Assembly (NCBI GenBank): GCA_001464915.1
Contig: LNED01000040.1
Span: 1 to 39,241 of the forward strand
Length of the DNA stretch: 39,241 nucleotides
DNA from: Sphingomonadales bacterium Ga0077531
GTDB lineage: Bacteria > Pseudomonadota > Alphaproteobacteria > Sphingomonadales > Sphingomonadaceae
Direction of reading: 5' to 3'
The notes below the pieces were generated by a model, which saw only the letters and a list, made by a program, of their open reading frames with translations, ran no database searches and was not told the DNA's origin. A program made the translations under genes and the position numbers. The stretch's first letter is position 1; the number at the start of each line of letters is the position of its first letter. Of the stretch, positions 8,824 to 17,041 are shown piece after piece.

Positions 8824-9753
8824 TCAGGCGAGGTTGATCTCGCGCAGGCGCTGCATCAGGAAATCATGCGCGGTGATCGGTGGCAGCGGCGGAGTCGCCG
8901 CGTTGGCGTCAACACATTCCGGCAAAGGCTCGATCAGAAAATCGGGCCGGAAATGCAGGAAGAACGGCATGGAATAGCGCGCCCGCTTGGCCGCGTCGCC
9001 GCGCGGGTTCACCACGCGGTGGGTGGTGGAACGCAGCCGCCCGTTGGTCTGGCGCTGCAACATGTCACCGACGTTAATCACCAGCGCCCCCTTTGCCGCC
9101 GGAATAGGGAGCCATTCACCCGCATTGGTCAGCAGTTCAAGCCCCGCTTCCTCCGCGCCCAATAGCAGGGTGATGGTGTTGATATCTTCGTGCCCGGCAG
9201 CACGGATCGCGCCTTCGGGCGCGCCCTCGCCCAGCGGCGGGTAGTGCAGCAGCCGCATCACCGAATTGCCGTCTTCAACGCTGGCGGCGAAGAAATCGCG
9301 CGGGCGACCAAGGTGCAGCGCAATTGCTTCGAGCACGCGCGCTCCGGCGGCTTCAAAAGCGGCGAACAGCGCGCTCATCGTTTCGCGGAAGCCTTCGACC
9401 TCGGTCGGCCAGACGTTGGGGGCCATGAATTCTGCGAGCGGGTGGCCTGCGGGCAAATCGCGGCCGACGTGCCAGAATTCCTTGAGGTCGAACACCTCGG
9501 CATCCTTGGCCTTTTCGGTGCCGAACGGGGTGTAGCCGCGCGCGCCGCCGCCGCCTTCGATTTTGTAGGCGCGCTTGACCGCGTCAGGCAGCGCAAAGAA
9601 TGCCTTGGAGACCGCCTCGGCCTCGTCAATCAATTCCTGCGGGATGCCGTGATCGCGCACCACGGCAAAGCCATATTCGCTGAAACTGCGGCCCAATTCA
9701 TCGGCGATGGTTTCCAGCGGCTGGGCGAGCGAGACAGAAGCAATGTTGGTCAT
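8824..9753 (-). CDS. 2-oxoglutarate/Fe(II)-dependent oxygenase, isopenicillin N synthase-like
   Basis: This 309-residue cytoplasmic oxygenase has an N-terminal DIOX_N-like region (SEYGFAVVRDHGIPQELI, about 25-42) and a C-terminal jelly-roll. The Fe(II) ligands are visible: HED in GHEDINTITLLLG (His and Asp) and the distal His in STTHRVVNPR. The RYSMPFF that follows supplies the Arg-x-Ser pair that binds the 2-oxoglutarate carboxylate in this family. Bacterial members act on varied small molecules, and the name reflects fold similarity, not penicillin synthesis. It lies 43 bases downstream of the nucleoside transporter on the same strand, so co-transcription is possible. The true substrate is unknown. 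Confidence 0.85.
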   Translation of the reverse strand: MTNIASVSLAQPLETIADELGRSFSEYGFAVVRDHGIPQELIDEAEAVSKAFFALPDAVKRAYKIEGGGGARGYTPFGTEKAKDAEVFDLKEFWHVGRDLPAGHPLAEFMAPNVWPTEVEGFRETMSALFAAFEAAGARVLEAIALHLGRPRDFFAASVEDGNSVMRLLHYPPLGEGAPEGAIRAAGHEDINTITLLLGAEEAGLELLTNAGEWLPIPAAKGALVINVGDMLQRQTNGRLRSTTHRVVNPRGDAAKRARYSMPFFLHFRPDFLIEPLPECVDANAATPPLPPITAHDFLMQRLREINLA

Positions 9754-9796
9754 GCGCGCGGCCTTACACCTGCACCCGCGCCCCTGCCAAGAGGGT

Positions 9797-11275
9797 CTAG
9801 ATTGGCAAAAACAGGCTCGCCAGCGCGGCGCTCATCAGGTTGGCGAGGCTGCCCGCCGCCAACGCCTTCAGCCCCAGCTTAGCAATCACCGGGCGTTGAT
9901 TCGGGGCCAGCCCGCCGGTCACCGCCATCTGGATCGCAATCGACGAGAAATTGGCAAAGCCGCACAGCGCAAAGGTGATGATCGCGCGGCTGCGTTCCGT
10001 CAGTTCCCCCGCCTGCATCTTGCCCAGATCGATGAAGGCGACGAATTCGTTGAGCACGATCTTGGTGCCAAACAATCCGCCCGCAATCTGCGCCTGCTCC
10101 CAATCGGAAATGCCGATCAGGAACATCACGGGGGCAAACAGGTAGCCCAGCAATTGCTGGAAGCTGACGTTCGCCAGCCATTCAGCGGTGGCGGGCGCAA
10201 ACGGCGCGCCGACGCCATTGGCGAGGTTCACGATCCCGCCGCCAATCCCGGCCAACATCCCGTTCGCCAGCGCCACCAGCGCGACAAACACCATCACCAT
10301 TGCGCCAACAGCCACGGCCAGCTTCACGCCGGTTTGCGTGCCTTGCGCGGCGGCTTCGATGATATTGGCGGGGCGCTGGCCTTCTTCGAAGGTTTCGGCG
10401 GCGGTCACTTCGTCGGCCTTGCCGCCTTCGACCAAGGCTGCCGGGCCGCCCGCGCTGATCCGGGCTTGGGGGAGTTCGACCTCCTGCCCGTTTTCGTCAT
10501 ACATCACCACACGGGTCGCTTCGGTCAGCGAATTGGTCTTGCCGCGCGCCCGCGCCACCGCTGCTGCACCGACTCCCTGGCCGGGTGCAGGGGCGAGCGA
10601 TCCATCATCAGGCATCATGATCTTGGCCATCAGTATCCCGCCCGGGGCCGACATGAACGCCGCCGCCAGCAGGAACGGCACGGCTTCTTCACCGATAAAG
10701 CTGGCATAGGCGGCCAGAATCGTCCCCGCCACGCCCGCCATCCCGACCGCCATCAGCGTGAACAACTGCGCTGGCGACAGCGCGGCGAGATAGGGCCGCA
10801 CCACCAACGGGCTTTCCGACTGGCCGACGAATATGTTTGCTGCCGCACCGAGCGCCTCAACCCGGCTGATCCCGGTGATCCAGCCAATCGCCCCGCCCAC
10901 CCAGCGCACCAGTTTCTGCATGATGCCAAGGTGATAGAGGATCGAGACTATCGCGGCGAAAAACACGATCACCGGCAGCGCGGCAATCACGAAGGTGTTG
11001 GCAAACGGATTGCTCTCCATCGGGCCGAACACGCTTGCGATCCCGATCTTGGAGAAATCGAGCAGTGCGATCACCCCGCTCGAAAGCCCGCCGATCACGG
11101 CAACGCCCGCATCGGTGCGCAGCACGATCAGCGCAGTGAAGGCCTGCAAGGCAAAGGCCGAGCCGACCACCCGCAGGTTGATCTTGCGCTTGGCCGATGA
11201 CAACGCGAACGCGATGCCCAAAATGGCGACGACCCCGGCGAGGCTCAGCAGGGTAGACGTGATACTCTCGTTCAC
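9797..11275 (-). CDS. Concentrative nucleoside transporter (NupC/CNT family)
   Basis: This inner-membrane transporter of about 492 residues imports nucleosides with H+ or Na+. It shows the CNT organisation: an N-terminal helical module, a gate region with VIVFFAAIVSILYHLGIMQKLVRWVGGAIG, and a core with GQSESPLVVRPYL and FCGFANFSSIAIQ-type motifs (here CGFANFSSIAIQ). The reading frame is open up to 11533, but that N-terminal extension is unlike any transporter and rich in Arg/His. I therefore start at GTG 11275, just before the first membrane helix (SITSTLLSLAGVVAILGIAFAL). A hydrophilic stretch of about 75 residues (roughly 10381-10605) interrupts the family core where shorter members have a brief loop. 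Nucleoside specificity is unknown. Confidence 0.88.
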   Translation of the reverse strand: MNESITSTLLSLAGVVAILGIAFALSSAKRKINLRVVGSAFALQAFTALIVLRTDAGVAVIGGLSSGVIALLDFSKIGIASVFGPMESNPFANTFVIAALPVIVFFAAIVSILYHLGIMQKLVRWVGGAIGWITGISRVEALGAAANIFVGQSESPLVVRPYLAALSPAQLFTLMAVGMAGVAGTILAAYASFIGEEAVPFLLAAAFMSAPGGILMAKIMMPDDGSLAPAPGQGVGAAAVARARGKTNSLTEATRVVMYDENGQEVELPQARISAGGPAALVEGGKADEVTAAETFEEGQRPANIIEAAAQGTQTGVKLAVAVGAMVMVFVALVALANGMLAGIGGGIVNLANGVGAPFAPATAEWLANVSFQQLLGYLFAPVMFLIGISDWEQAQIAGGLFGTKIVLNEFVAFIDLGKMQAGELTERSRAIITFALCGFANFSSIAIQMAVTGGLAPNQRPVIAKLGLKALAAGSLANLMSAALASLFLPI

Positions 11276-11465
11276 GGCAGCAACGATGCCCTTTGCTTGT
11301 GCGGAAAAGAAGAAATGGTGACCCCTGTCGCCTGCGGGGTGGCAGTTTGTGCGCTGCGTTGCAAGAGCGATGCTAACGGGGGTGTTGGCAGGCTGGTTAT
11401 GGGGCCGGTGACAGCAATGTGCACGGCGCTTTTCTTTTGTGCGCACGCTGGCTAGGCCTTGGACG

Positions 11466-12161
11466 ATGGACGACACCGCAACCGAGGCCGAGCGCCCCGC
11501 CGTAAGCATGCCTTTGGGCCTGTTTGTGTTCACGCTGCTCTATGGCGGGATGACGGTGCTGGCGGGCGTGCTGGCGTTCAAGCAAGTGCAACTGTGGCCG
11601 ACCACGCTGGCGGTGGAGAGCGGGATCTTTGCGTTCCTGCTGCTGGTGGTAATTTCCAGCACGCTGTCGCAGCTTTACGGGCGCGCCATGGCACAAAGGA
11701 TCGTTTGGTGGGGGTTCCTGCCGCTGGGCCTGTCAGCGGTGCTGATGCAACTTGTGCTGATCCTGCCCGCTTCGGCCGAAATGGTGGCGTTCCGCCCCGA
11801 TGATCTTGCCGCGTTCGAGCAGGTGCACCGTGCGACGTGGCGGGTGTGGCTGGCGGGCCCGGCGGCCTACATCACCTCGCTGCTGCTCAACTTGTGGATT
11901 TTTGACCGGCTGCGCAGCGCGGGCGCGGAAACCACGCTGGGCCTGATGGTGCGCGGCGCGGTTGCCTCGGCGCTGTCACAGGCGATCGATTCGGTGATCT
12001 TCATCACACTGGCGTTTTACGGCGAGTTCGCCATCCGCGACCTGATGATCGGCCAAGTGCTCGCGAAAGTCGCGCTGAGCGTGGTGCTGGTGCCATTCCT
12101 GATCACCGGCGGCGTGCAAGCGGCACGATGGCTGGATCGGAAGAAGGACAAACCAGCATAA
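11466..12161 (+). CDS. Queuosine precursor transporter (YhhQ/DUF165/VUT family)
   Basis: This protein of about 231 residues has six or more predicted hydrophobic helices, starting with GLFVFTLLYGGMTVLAGVLAF. It carries the family-typical polar helices SALSQAIDSVIFITLAFYGE and IGQVLAKVALSVVLVPFLI. YhhQ-type proteins import queuosine precursors such as preQ0/preQ1 for tRNA modification. The start is taken at ATG 11466; an in-frame GTG at 11439 would add nine residues. No riboswitch is recognisable in the 190 bases upstream (11276-11465), which also hold the divergent transporter's control region. The stop is followed after 11 bases by the four-hairpin element. Confidence 0.85.
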   Translation: MDDTATEAERPAVSMPLGLFVFTLLYGGMTVLAGVLAFKQVQLWPTTLAVESGIFAFLLLVVISSTLSQLYGRAMAQRIVWWGFLPLGLSAVLMQLVLILPASAEMVAFRPDDLAAFEQVHRATWRVWLAGPAAYITSLLLNLWIFDRLRSAGAETTLGLMVRGAVASALSQAIDSVIFITLAFYGEFAIRDLMIGQVLAKVALSVVLVPFLITGGVQAARWLDRKKDKPA

Positions 12162-12171
12162 TCTCGCCAAA

Positions 12172-12263
12172 CGGCCCAAAGGGCCGCAAGCCCGACCGGG
12201 CGCCCGCAGCGATGCGAGCCTCAGCTCGCATGAGCGAGGAAACCGCGCGTCGGACGGCGTGCG
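12172..12263 (+). repeat. Four-hairpin structured element, copy A
   Basis: Four consecutive hairpins occur here. H1 (12172-12186): CGGCCC/GGGCCG with loop AAA. H2 (12190-12201): GCCC/GGGC with loop GACC. H3 (12212-12231): ATGCGAGC/GCTCGCAT with loop CTCA. H4 (12244-12263): CGCGCGTC/GGCGTGCG with loop GGAC. Linkers are CAA, a 10-base GCCCGCAGCG and a 12-base GAGCGAGGAAAC. The same arrangement recurs at 17068-17161 with stems changed by compensatory substitutions. It begins 11 bases after the queuosine transporter stop and ends 11 bases before the 3' end of tRNA-Lys. G-T wobbles in H4 occur on the plus strand only. No matching family is known to me. Confidence 0.8.
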
Positions 12264-12274
12264 AAAACAAAAAG

Positions 12275-12350
<76 letters not shown>

Positions 12351-12376
12351 ACGTTGCGGGATTGGCGCCGCGCGTT

Positions 12377-12880
12377 TTACGCGAAGGGCGCTCCCCTAGG
12401 CAGGGGGCGGCGGCGGGTCAAGCGGGCATGCAATTGGGCGATGCTGAAACCGCTCACCGGGTCGCGCCAACCGGGGGCGACGGCGCGGGCCGGGGTAAGC
12501 ACGAAGGTGCGCTGCGCATAGGCCGGATGCGGGACGCTGAGGCCTGCTGACCGCCAAACCCCGCCGCTCCACAAGATAATATCGCAATCGAGCACCCGGT
12601 CGCCCCACCGCTGCCCGCGTCGCCGCCCGAATTCGCGTTCCATCCGCTTGAGCGCAGCGAGCAGCGCGGGCGGGGTGAGCTCGCTCTCCAGCGCCAGCGC
12701 GGCGTTGGCAAAACGGCGCTGCGCCGCGCCCATCGCCGGGGTTGCGATCACCGGCGAACGCGCCGTCACGGTGCCCAGCGCGGCGCATTCTTCCATCGCC
12801 GCGCACACCACTTGCGGCGGCAAGCCATAGACGACGTGCCGCCGGTTACTGCCCAGCGCGATCAGGTAGGTGCTGCTCAA
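12377..12880 (-). CDS. folK: 2-amino-4-hydroxy-6-hydroxymethyldihydropteridine pyrophosphokinase
   Basis: This enzyme of about 167 residues transfers pyrophosphate from ATP to the pterin in folate synthesis. Family features visible are the N-terminal YLIALGSN, the central ANAALALES (family FxNxAxxxET region), and RWGDRVLDCDIILW followed by VPHPAYAQRTFVLTPA, which hold the Mg/ATP-binding acidic and His residues. The frame is open upstream to 12985 but overlaps aguB there. I chose TTG 12880, directly before the first strand and 16 bases after the aguB stop. The C-terminus is Arg-rich. The gene sits third in an apparent minus-strand unit with a methyltransferase and aguB. Confidence 0.9.
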   Translation of the reverse strand: MSSTYLIALGSNRRHVVYGLPPQVVCAAMEECAALGTVTARSPVIATPAMGAAQRRFANAALALESELTPPALLAALKRMEREFGRRRGQRWGDRVLDCDIILWSGGVWRSAGLSVPHPAYAQRTFVLTPARAVAPGWRDPVSGFSIAQLHARLTRRRPLPRGAPFA

Positions 12881-12896
12881 TCCGGTTCTCTGGGTG

Positions 12897-13775
12897 TCAG
12901 ATGTCTTGCGCGATTCGGCCGTACAGCTGCGGGCGGCGGTCGCGGAAAAAGCCCATGCCCGCCCGATGCGTCGCCGCACGGGCAAGGTCGAGTGTGGCGA
13001 TCAGCACACCGGATTCTTCCGCGCCGTATTCCGCGACGAAATCGCCCCATTCGTCGGCGATGAAGGAATGGCCGTAAAACCGCTGCTCACCGCCCGCCGG
13101 GCCTTCTGCCCCGATCCGGTTCGCGGCGACCACCGGCATACAGTTCGACACCGCATGGCCGACCATCGCGCGCCGCCACATCCGGCTGGTGTCGAGGCCT
13201 TCGTCATAGGGCTCCGATCCGATCGCAGTCGGATAAAGCAGCAATTCCGCACCCTGCAACGCCATCACCCGCGCGCATTCGGGATACCACTGATCCCAGC
13301 AAATGCCGACGCCGATGCGCACCACCGCGCCGCCTTCGCCCGGCACGTCCCACACCTTGAAACCATCATTCCCGGGGCGGAAATAGTACTTTTCTTCGTA
13401 CCCCGGCCCATCGGGAATGTGGCTCTTGCGATAGGTGCCCTGAACCGCGCCGTCCGGGCCAATCATCGCCAGCGTGTTGTAATAGTGGTGTCCGTCGCGT
13501 TCGAAAAAGCTGGTCGGAATCGTCACCTTCAGCTTGGCGGCAAGCGCCTGCATCGCGATCACGCTGGGGTGCTGCGCGGTCGGGCGGGCGAGCGCGAACA
13601 GCGCCTCGTCCTCCTCACGGCAGAAATAGGGGCCGGAGAACAGTTCCGGCGGCAGGATCAACTGCGCACCATGGGCGGCGGCTTCCTCAACCAACGCCGA
13701 CACAGCAGCGATGTTGGCAGATTCTTCCTCGGAGCCGAGGGCTAGCTGAAGGGCGGCGACAGTGATCTGGGTCAT
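12897..13775 (-). CDS. aguB: N-carbamoylputrescine amidase
   Basis: This 292-residue nitrilase-superfamily hydrolase converts N-carbamoylputrescine to putrescine, CO2 and ammonia in the agmatine route of polyamine synthesis. The catalytic triad is visible: Glu44 in LPPELF, Lys117 in TYRKSHIP and Cys159 in VGICWDQWYPE. Full-length similarity in style to AguB (SGPYFCREED, YTFRPG-like YYFRPGNDGF) favours this over a generic nitrilase. No agmatine deiminase (aguA) is in the window, so the upstream step must be encoded elsewhere. The gene lies 18 bases downstream of the methyltransferase gene and 16 bases before folK. Confidence 0.88.
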   Translation of the reverse strand: MTQITVAALQLALGSEEESANIAAVSALVEEAAAHGAQLILPPELFSGPYFCREEDEALFALARPTAQHPSVIAMQALAAKLKVTIPTSFFERDGHHYYNTLAMIGPDGAVQGTYRKSHIPDGPGYEEKYYFRPGNDGFKVWDVPGEGGAVVRIGVGICWDQWYPECARVMALQGAELLLYPTAIGSEPYDEGLDTSRMWRRAMVGHAVSNCMPVVAANRIGAEGPAGGEQRFYGHSFIADEWGDFVAEYGAEESGVLIATLDLARAATHRAGMGFFRDRRPQLYGRIAQDI

Positions 13776-13793
13776 GCCGCCGCCCCTAATCGA

Positions 13794-14720
13794 TTATGCG
13801 GACTTCTTGAACAGAAGAGTCATCCGGTCGCTTTCGCCCAGACCTTTCAGGTCTTCGCGCTTGGTCGCCAGCACCGGGGGCATTTCCCACACGCCCTGCG
13901 CGTGGTTGGCCGGGTCGTTGGGATTGGCGTTGATTTCGCTTGAACCGACCAGTTCGAACCCGTTGAGGCGCATGAAATCGATTACGTCCTGCTGCTTCAT
14001 GTAACCCCCAGTGCCATTGGCATAGGCCCACGGCGCATCAGGCTTGGCACGGTGCTGCACGATGCCGATCATCCCGTCATCCTTGAGCAGTTCGCGCATG
14101 GCGCGGATTTCCGTATCGGCGGTGCCTGCGCGGGTGATGCCGTGCATCGAACGGATCACGAGGATGCGGTCAAACGTGCCCTTCTGTTCGGCCGGAATCG
14201 CTTCGAGCGTCATGCCCGAAAACTTCTCCGCCGGAAGCCCGGTGTAGCCTGCGACTTCTGCGCCAAAGCCTGCTGCCGTATCACGGATGCGCTGCTGGCG
14301 CGCGGGATCGGCGGTGGCGGTAAGTGGGTTGGCATAGATGCCGACCAACTGGCCTTCGCCGCCGAGATAATGGCCGAGCAGGCGCGAATACCACCCGCCG
14401 CCGGGCGCATATTCGCCAACCTTGGCATTCGGCTCGACATGGAAAAACGCCAGCGTTTCAGCCGGGTGACGGTGCACATCACGCGCCTTGTCTTCGGCGC
14501 GGCTGGGGTGATTGATCGCGCCCGAAAGCGCCTCGCCATGGTGCTTGAGGAACATCGCGGACATTTGTTCCGGCGTCATGCCTTCATGCATCTTGGCTTT
14601 ATCCATCATGCCCTTGTCCATCATTGCCTTTTCGTCCTTGCCGCCGTGATGATCGGCGACGGCGGGTGCGGCGATGGCAAGGCCGCTCGCGGTGGCGAGG
14701 GCAAGGATCAGTTTGTTCAT
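13794..14720 (-). CDS. Exported SAM-dependent methyltransferase-like protein
   Basis: This 308-residue protein has a clear signal peptide (about 1-22, ending AVADHH). A Met/Lys/His-rich segment of short repeats follows (AMMDKGMMDKAKMHEGM, about 32-48). The rest is a class I methyltransferase-like fold with a glycine-rich motif I variant, GEYAPGGGWYSRLLG, and EYAPG/GIYANP strands, resembling the COG4798 predicted methyltransferases. The oddity is location: SAM is not expected in the periplasm, so the activity, ligand or true localisation is unclear. AAGGGAG gives a good RBS. It is divergent from msrA across 100 bases and heads a unit with aguB and folK. No substrate can be proposed. Confidence 0.8.
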   Translation of the reverse strand: MNKLILALATASGLAIAAPAVADHHGGKDEKAMMDKGMMDKAKMHEGMTPEQMSAMFLKHHGEALSGAINHPSRAEDKARDVHRHPAETLAFFHVEPNAKVGEYAPGGGWYSRLLGHYLGGEGQLVGIYANPLTATADPARQQRIRDTAAGFGAEVAGYTGLPAEKFSGMTLEAIPAEQKGTFDRILVIRSMHGITRAGTADTEIRAMRELLKDDGMIGIVQHRAKPDAPWAYANGTGGYMKQQDVIDFMRLNGFELVGSSEINANPNDPANHAQGVWEMPPVLATKREDLKGLGESDRMTLLFKKSA

Positions 14721-14820
14721 TGTGGAAATTCTCCCTTGGGAAACGCATCACAACCGGAACACACCAGTGGCAATTCCGATCCGCTGCCTTATCTCTGGCA
14801 GAAATAAACGGAGATTTCGA

Positions 14821-15375
14821 GTGAGCAATTTGGAAACGGTCATTGTCGCAGGCGGGTGCTTCTGGTGCACGGAAGCGGTGTTCCGCGATGTGGTGGGGGT
14901 GAGCGAGGTTGAAAGCGGCTATATCGGCGGCACGAAACCCAGCCCGACCTACAAGGAAGTCTGCACCGGCACGACCGGCCACGCCGAGGCGATCCGGGTC
15001 ACCTATGATCCCCACACCATCAGCCTTGGCGAGATGTACGACGTGTTCCTCGGCACGCATGATCCGACGCAGTTGAACCGGCAGGGCGGCGATGTCGGCA
15101 CGCAATATCGTTCGGCAATCTTCCCGCTGTCAGACGCGCAAGCCGCCGAGGCCGCAGCCGCGATTGCACGCTGGAACGCCGATAATGGCAAGGTTGCCGT
15201 CACCACGATCGAAGGCCTGTCGGGCGGCGAACAGACCGCGCAGTGGTATCCGGCGGAAGGCTACCATCAGGAATACTGGGACGGCGAAGGCCAGCGCAAC
15301 CCCTATTGCCAAGCGGTGATACCGCCCAAGCTGATGAAACTGCGGAAATCGTTTCAGAAATATGTGAAGGGTTGA
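14821..15375 (+). CDS. msrA: Peptide-methionine (S)-S-oxide reductase
   Basis: This 184-residue enzyme repairs oxidised methionine (S-sulfoxide). The catalytic signature GGCFWCTE is at residues 11-18, with nucleophile Cys13. GYIGG, PTYKEVCTGTTGHAEA and the YHQEYW motif confirm the MsrA family. I chose GTG 14821, which has GGAG eight bases upstream; the open frame further upstream encodes nothing family-like. The R-specific partner msrB is in this window too, 14 kb away, and is not linked to it. The neighbouring divergent gene encodes a Met-rich exported protein, which may be coincidence. Confidence 0.95.
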   Translation: MSNLETVIVAGGCFWCTEAVFRDVVGVSEVESGYIGGTKPSPTYKEVCTGTTGHAEAIRVTYDPHTISLGEMYDVFLGTHDPTQLNRQGGDVGTQYRSAIFPLSDAQAAEAAAAIARWNADNGKVAVTTIEGLSGGEQTAQWYPAEGYHQEYWDGEGQRNPYCQAVIPPKLMKLRKSFQKYVKG

Positions 15376-15401
15376 GAGAGAGCACCACGCCATCCCCTCA
15401 T

Positions 15402-15488
15402 CGTCGCCCCGGCCCCCGAGCCGGGGTCCCGCTTCCCTTCCTGAGTTAGCGAAAGAAAGTGGGATCCCGGATCAAGTCCGGGAAGACG
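15402..15488. repeat. Inverted pair of REP-like palindromic units
   Basis: Two copies of a palindromic unit lie head to head. Unit 1 is 15402-15434 (core GCCCCGGCCCCCGAGCCGGGG). Unit 2 is 15457-15488 (core TCCCGGATCAAGTCCGGGA). The reverse complement of unit 1 aligns with unit 2 over AAG-Y-GGGA-Y-CCCGG and the terminal GACG. This resembles the BIME arrangement of enterobacterial REPs and the CCGGATCAAGTCCGG repeats often seen between alphaproteobacterial genes. It fills the gap between the convergent msrA and rsmB genes. Confidence 0.7.
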
Positions 15489-15494
15489 TAAGGG

Positions 15495-16748
15495 TTATGG
15501 CTTAACCCACCGCGCAGCGAAGAATCCGTCGAGCCCGCCTTGATCCGGCAACATCCCCGGATGCGTGCGCAGCCAGCCCTCGGCGGTCGGTGTGAGGCCT
15601 GCGGGCAATTCCTCCGCCGTGATCGGTGACCGGGTGAGGCCGCAATTGGCATCAATCCACGCCGCTTGGCTCTCGCCTTCCTCAGCCTCTAGCGAGCATA
15701 CGGCATAAACCATCACCCCGCCGGGGTTGAACCATTCCGCCGCCTTCGCCGCCAGTGCGCGTTGCAGTTCGACCAGTTCTGGGATCTGCCGCGCGCCAAT
15801 CCGGTGCAGCACATCGGGGTGGCGGCGGCAGGTGCCGGTCGCAGTGCACGGCGCGTCGATCAGGATCGCGTCAAAGCGGTGCTTGGGCTCCCACGTCAGC
15901 GCATCGGCGCGCACGGGGGAAGCTTTCAGTCCAGTGCGCTTGAGGTTGTCCTTCAGCAGTTCGAGCCGCCGTTTCGAGCTATCGAGCGCGGTGACGTTCC
16001 ACCCCGCCGCCGCCAGTTGCATCGTCTTGCCGCCGGGCGCGGCGCACAGGTCGAGCGCGTTCTTACCTGCGCCATCCCCCAGCAGCCGCGCCGGGATCTG
16101 TGCGGCAAGATCCTGCACCCACCAATCGCCCGCCTTGAAATCAGCCAACGTATCAACCGCTGCGCCGCGCGGCAGGCGGACATGGCCGGGGGCAAGGCTG
16201 ACGCCGCCCATCGCCACGGCGCGCGTCTCGGTTTCGCCCGCGTCTTTCAGCGCCAGATCGAGTTCGGGCGGGAAGGCGAGGCCGGGTGCAATTGCGGCGG
16301 CGCGGTCCGCGCCCCAGCGCGCCTGCACCGCTTCGGGCAGGGTCGGTGCTTCGGGCAGCACGCTGCGGCCCGGCTTGACCAGTGCGGAGAACACTCCGTG
16401 TGCAAGCCGGCGCGGCCCGCCTTCCAGCAGCGGCAGGCCGGTGGCGATCACCGCGTGCGGCGGGGTATCGAGCCGCAGCGTCTGCGTCAGCATGATCCGC
16501 AGCACCATCCGCGCCTTGGCATCATCGGGCAGACGTTGTTGCGTGGCGCTGTCGATCAACGCATCCAGATCGGTCAGCCAGCGCAGCGTCTCGCCCGCAA
16601 TGGCTTTCGTCAGCGCGCGATCGGGCGCTTTGCGCATATCGCGCAAAGCGCCGCTCTCGGCCTGTTCGAGCGTCTCGCCCCGCCGGAACACGGCATCAAG
16701 CAGGCGGAGCGCGGCGCGGCGCACGGAAAGTCCGGGAGGTAAGGCCAT
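15495..16748 (-). CDS. rsmB: 16S rRNA (cytosine-C5)-methyltransferase, RsmB family
   Basis: This 417-residue protein has an N-terminal NusB-like RNA-binding domain (about 8-130, with ALRLLDAVFRRGETLEQA). A C-terminal Rossmann methyltransferase follows. SAM-binding motif I is LDLCAAPGGKTMQLA; the catalytic cysteines are in motif IV DAPCTATGTCRRHPD and motif VI YAVCSLEAEEGE. RsmB methylates C967 of 16S rRNA. AGGAG lies seven bases before the ATG. The gene is divergent from the SDHAF4-like gene across 55 bases. Assignment to RsmB rather than another RsmB/NSUN-type 5-methylcytosine enzyme rests on the NusB domain. Confidence 0.9.
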   Translation of the reverse strand: MALPPGLSVRRAALRLLDAVFRRGETLEQAESGALRDMRKAPDRALTKAIAGETLRWLTDLDALIDSATQQRLPDDAKARMVLRIMLTQTLRLDTPPHAVIATGLPLLEGGPRRLAHGVFSALVKPGRSVLPEAPTLPEAVQARWGADRAAAIAPGLAFPPELDLALKDAGETETRAVAMGGVSLAPGHVRLPRGAAVDTLADFKAGDWWVQDLAAQIPARLLGDGAGKNALDLCAAPGGKTMQLAAAGWNVTALDSSKRRLELLKDNLKRTGLKASPVRADALTWEPKHRFDAILIDAPCTATGTCRRHPDVLHRIGARQIPELVELQRALAAKAAEWFNPGGVMVYAVCSLEAEEGESQAAWIDANCGLTRSPITAEELPAGLTPTAEGWLRTHPGMLPDQGGLDGFFAARWVKP

Positions 16749-16803
16749 TTGCGCGCTCCTAACCTTCCTTGAAACAAAGTGCCAGCACGCGCATTTGGAT
16801 CAT

Positions 16804-16974
16804 ATGACCAAAGAAAAGTCCGAAGCCGCCAAGCAGTTCAAAAAGCCCGCGCATTGGAGCAACGATCCCGTGCCCGCGCCCAAACTCACCGACCCGCTGA
16901 AAGGCGAGCCCAACGACCTCTCCCCTACGCGTTATGGCGATTGGGAGAAAAACGGGATCGCTTGGGATTTTTGA
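16804..16974 (+). CDS. DUF1674 / succinate dehydrogenase assembly factor 4-like small protein
   Basis: This 56-residue protein has the DUF1674 C-terminal signature SPTRYGDWEKNGIAWDF. In eukaryotic SDHAF4 this region binds the flavinated SdhA subunit during assembly of complex II, and alphaproteobacterial homologues are thought to do the same. The N-terminus is Lys-rich and probably disordered. The ATG at 16804 has only a weak RBS (TTGGAT). Its codon use matches its neighbours. No sdh genes are nearby. The parS site and the second four-hairpin element follow its stop. Confidence 0.82.
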   Translation: MTKEKSEAAKQFKKPAHWSNDPVPAPKLTDPLKGEPNDLSPTRYGDWEKNGIAWDF

Positions 16975-17041
16975 ATTGGGGCAGGCCCCGCCTAGGTCGC
17001 TCTAGACCCCCGCTAGACCCCGCCTTGCCTCACCAAAAATG

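Noticed and set aside
9707..11200. A 497-codon plus-strand open frame antisense to the nucleoside transporter
   Set aside because: Its translation is His/Gln/Arg-rich and low in complexity, typical of the antisense of a membrane-protein gene.
11276..11465. preQ1 riboswitch upstream of the queuosine precursor transporter
   Set aside because: I could not find the A-rich tail and stem pattern of preQ1-I, nor a convincing preQ1-II or -III layout. Only a weak ACCCC/GGGGT hairpin near 11320 is visible.
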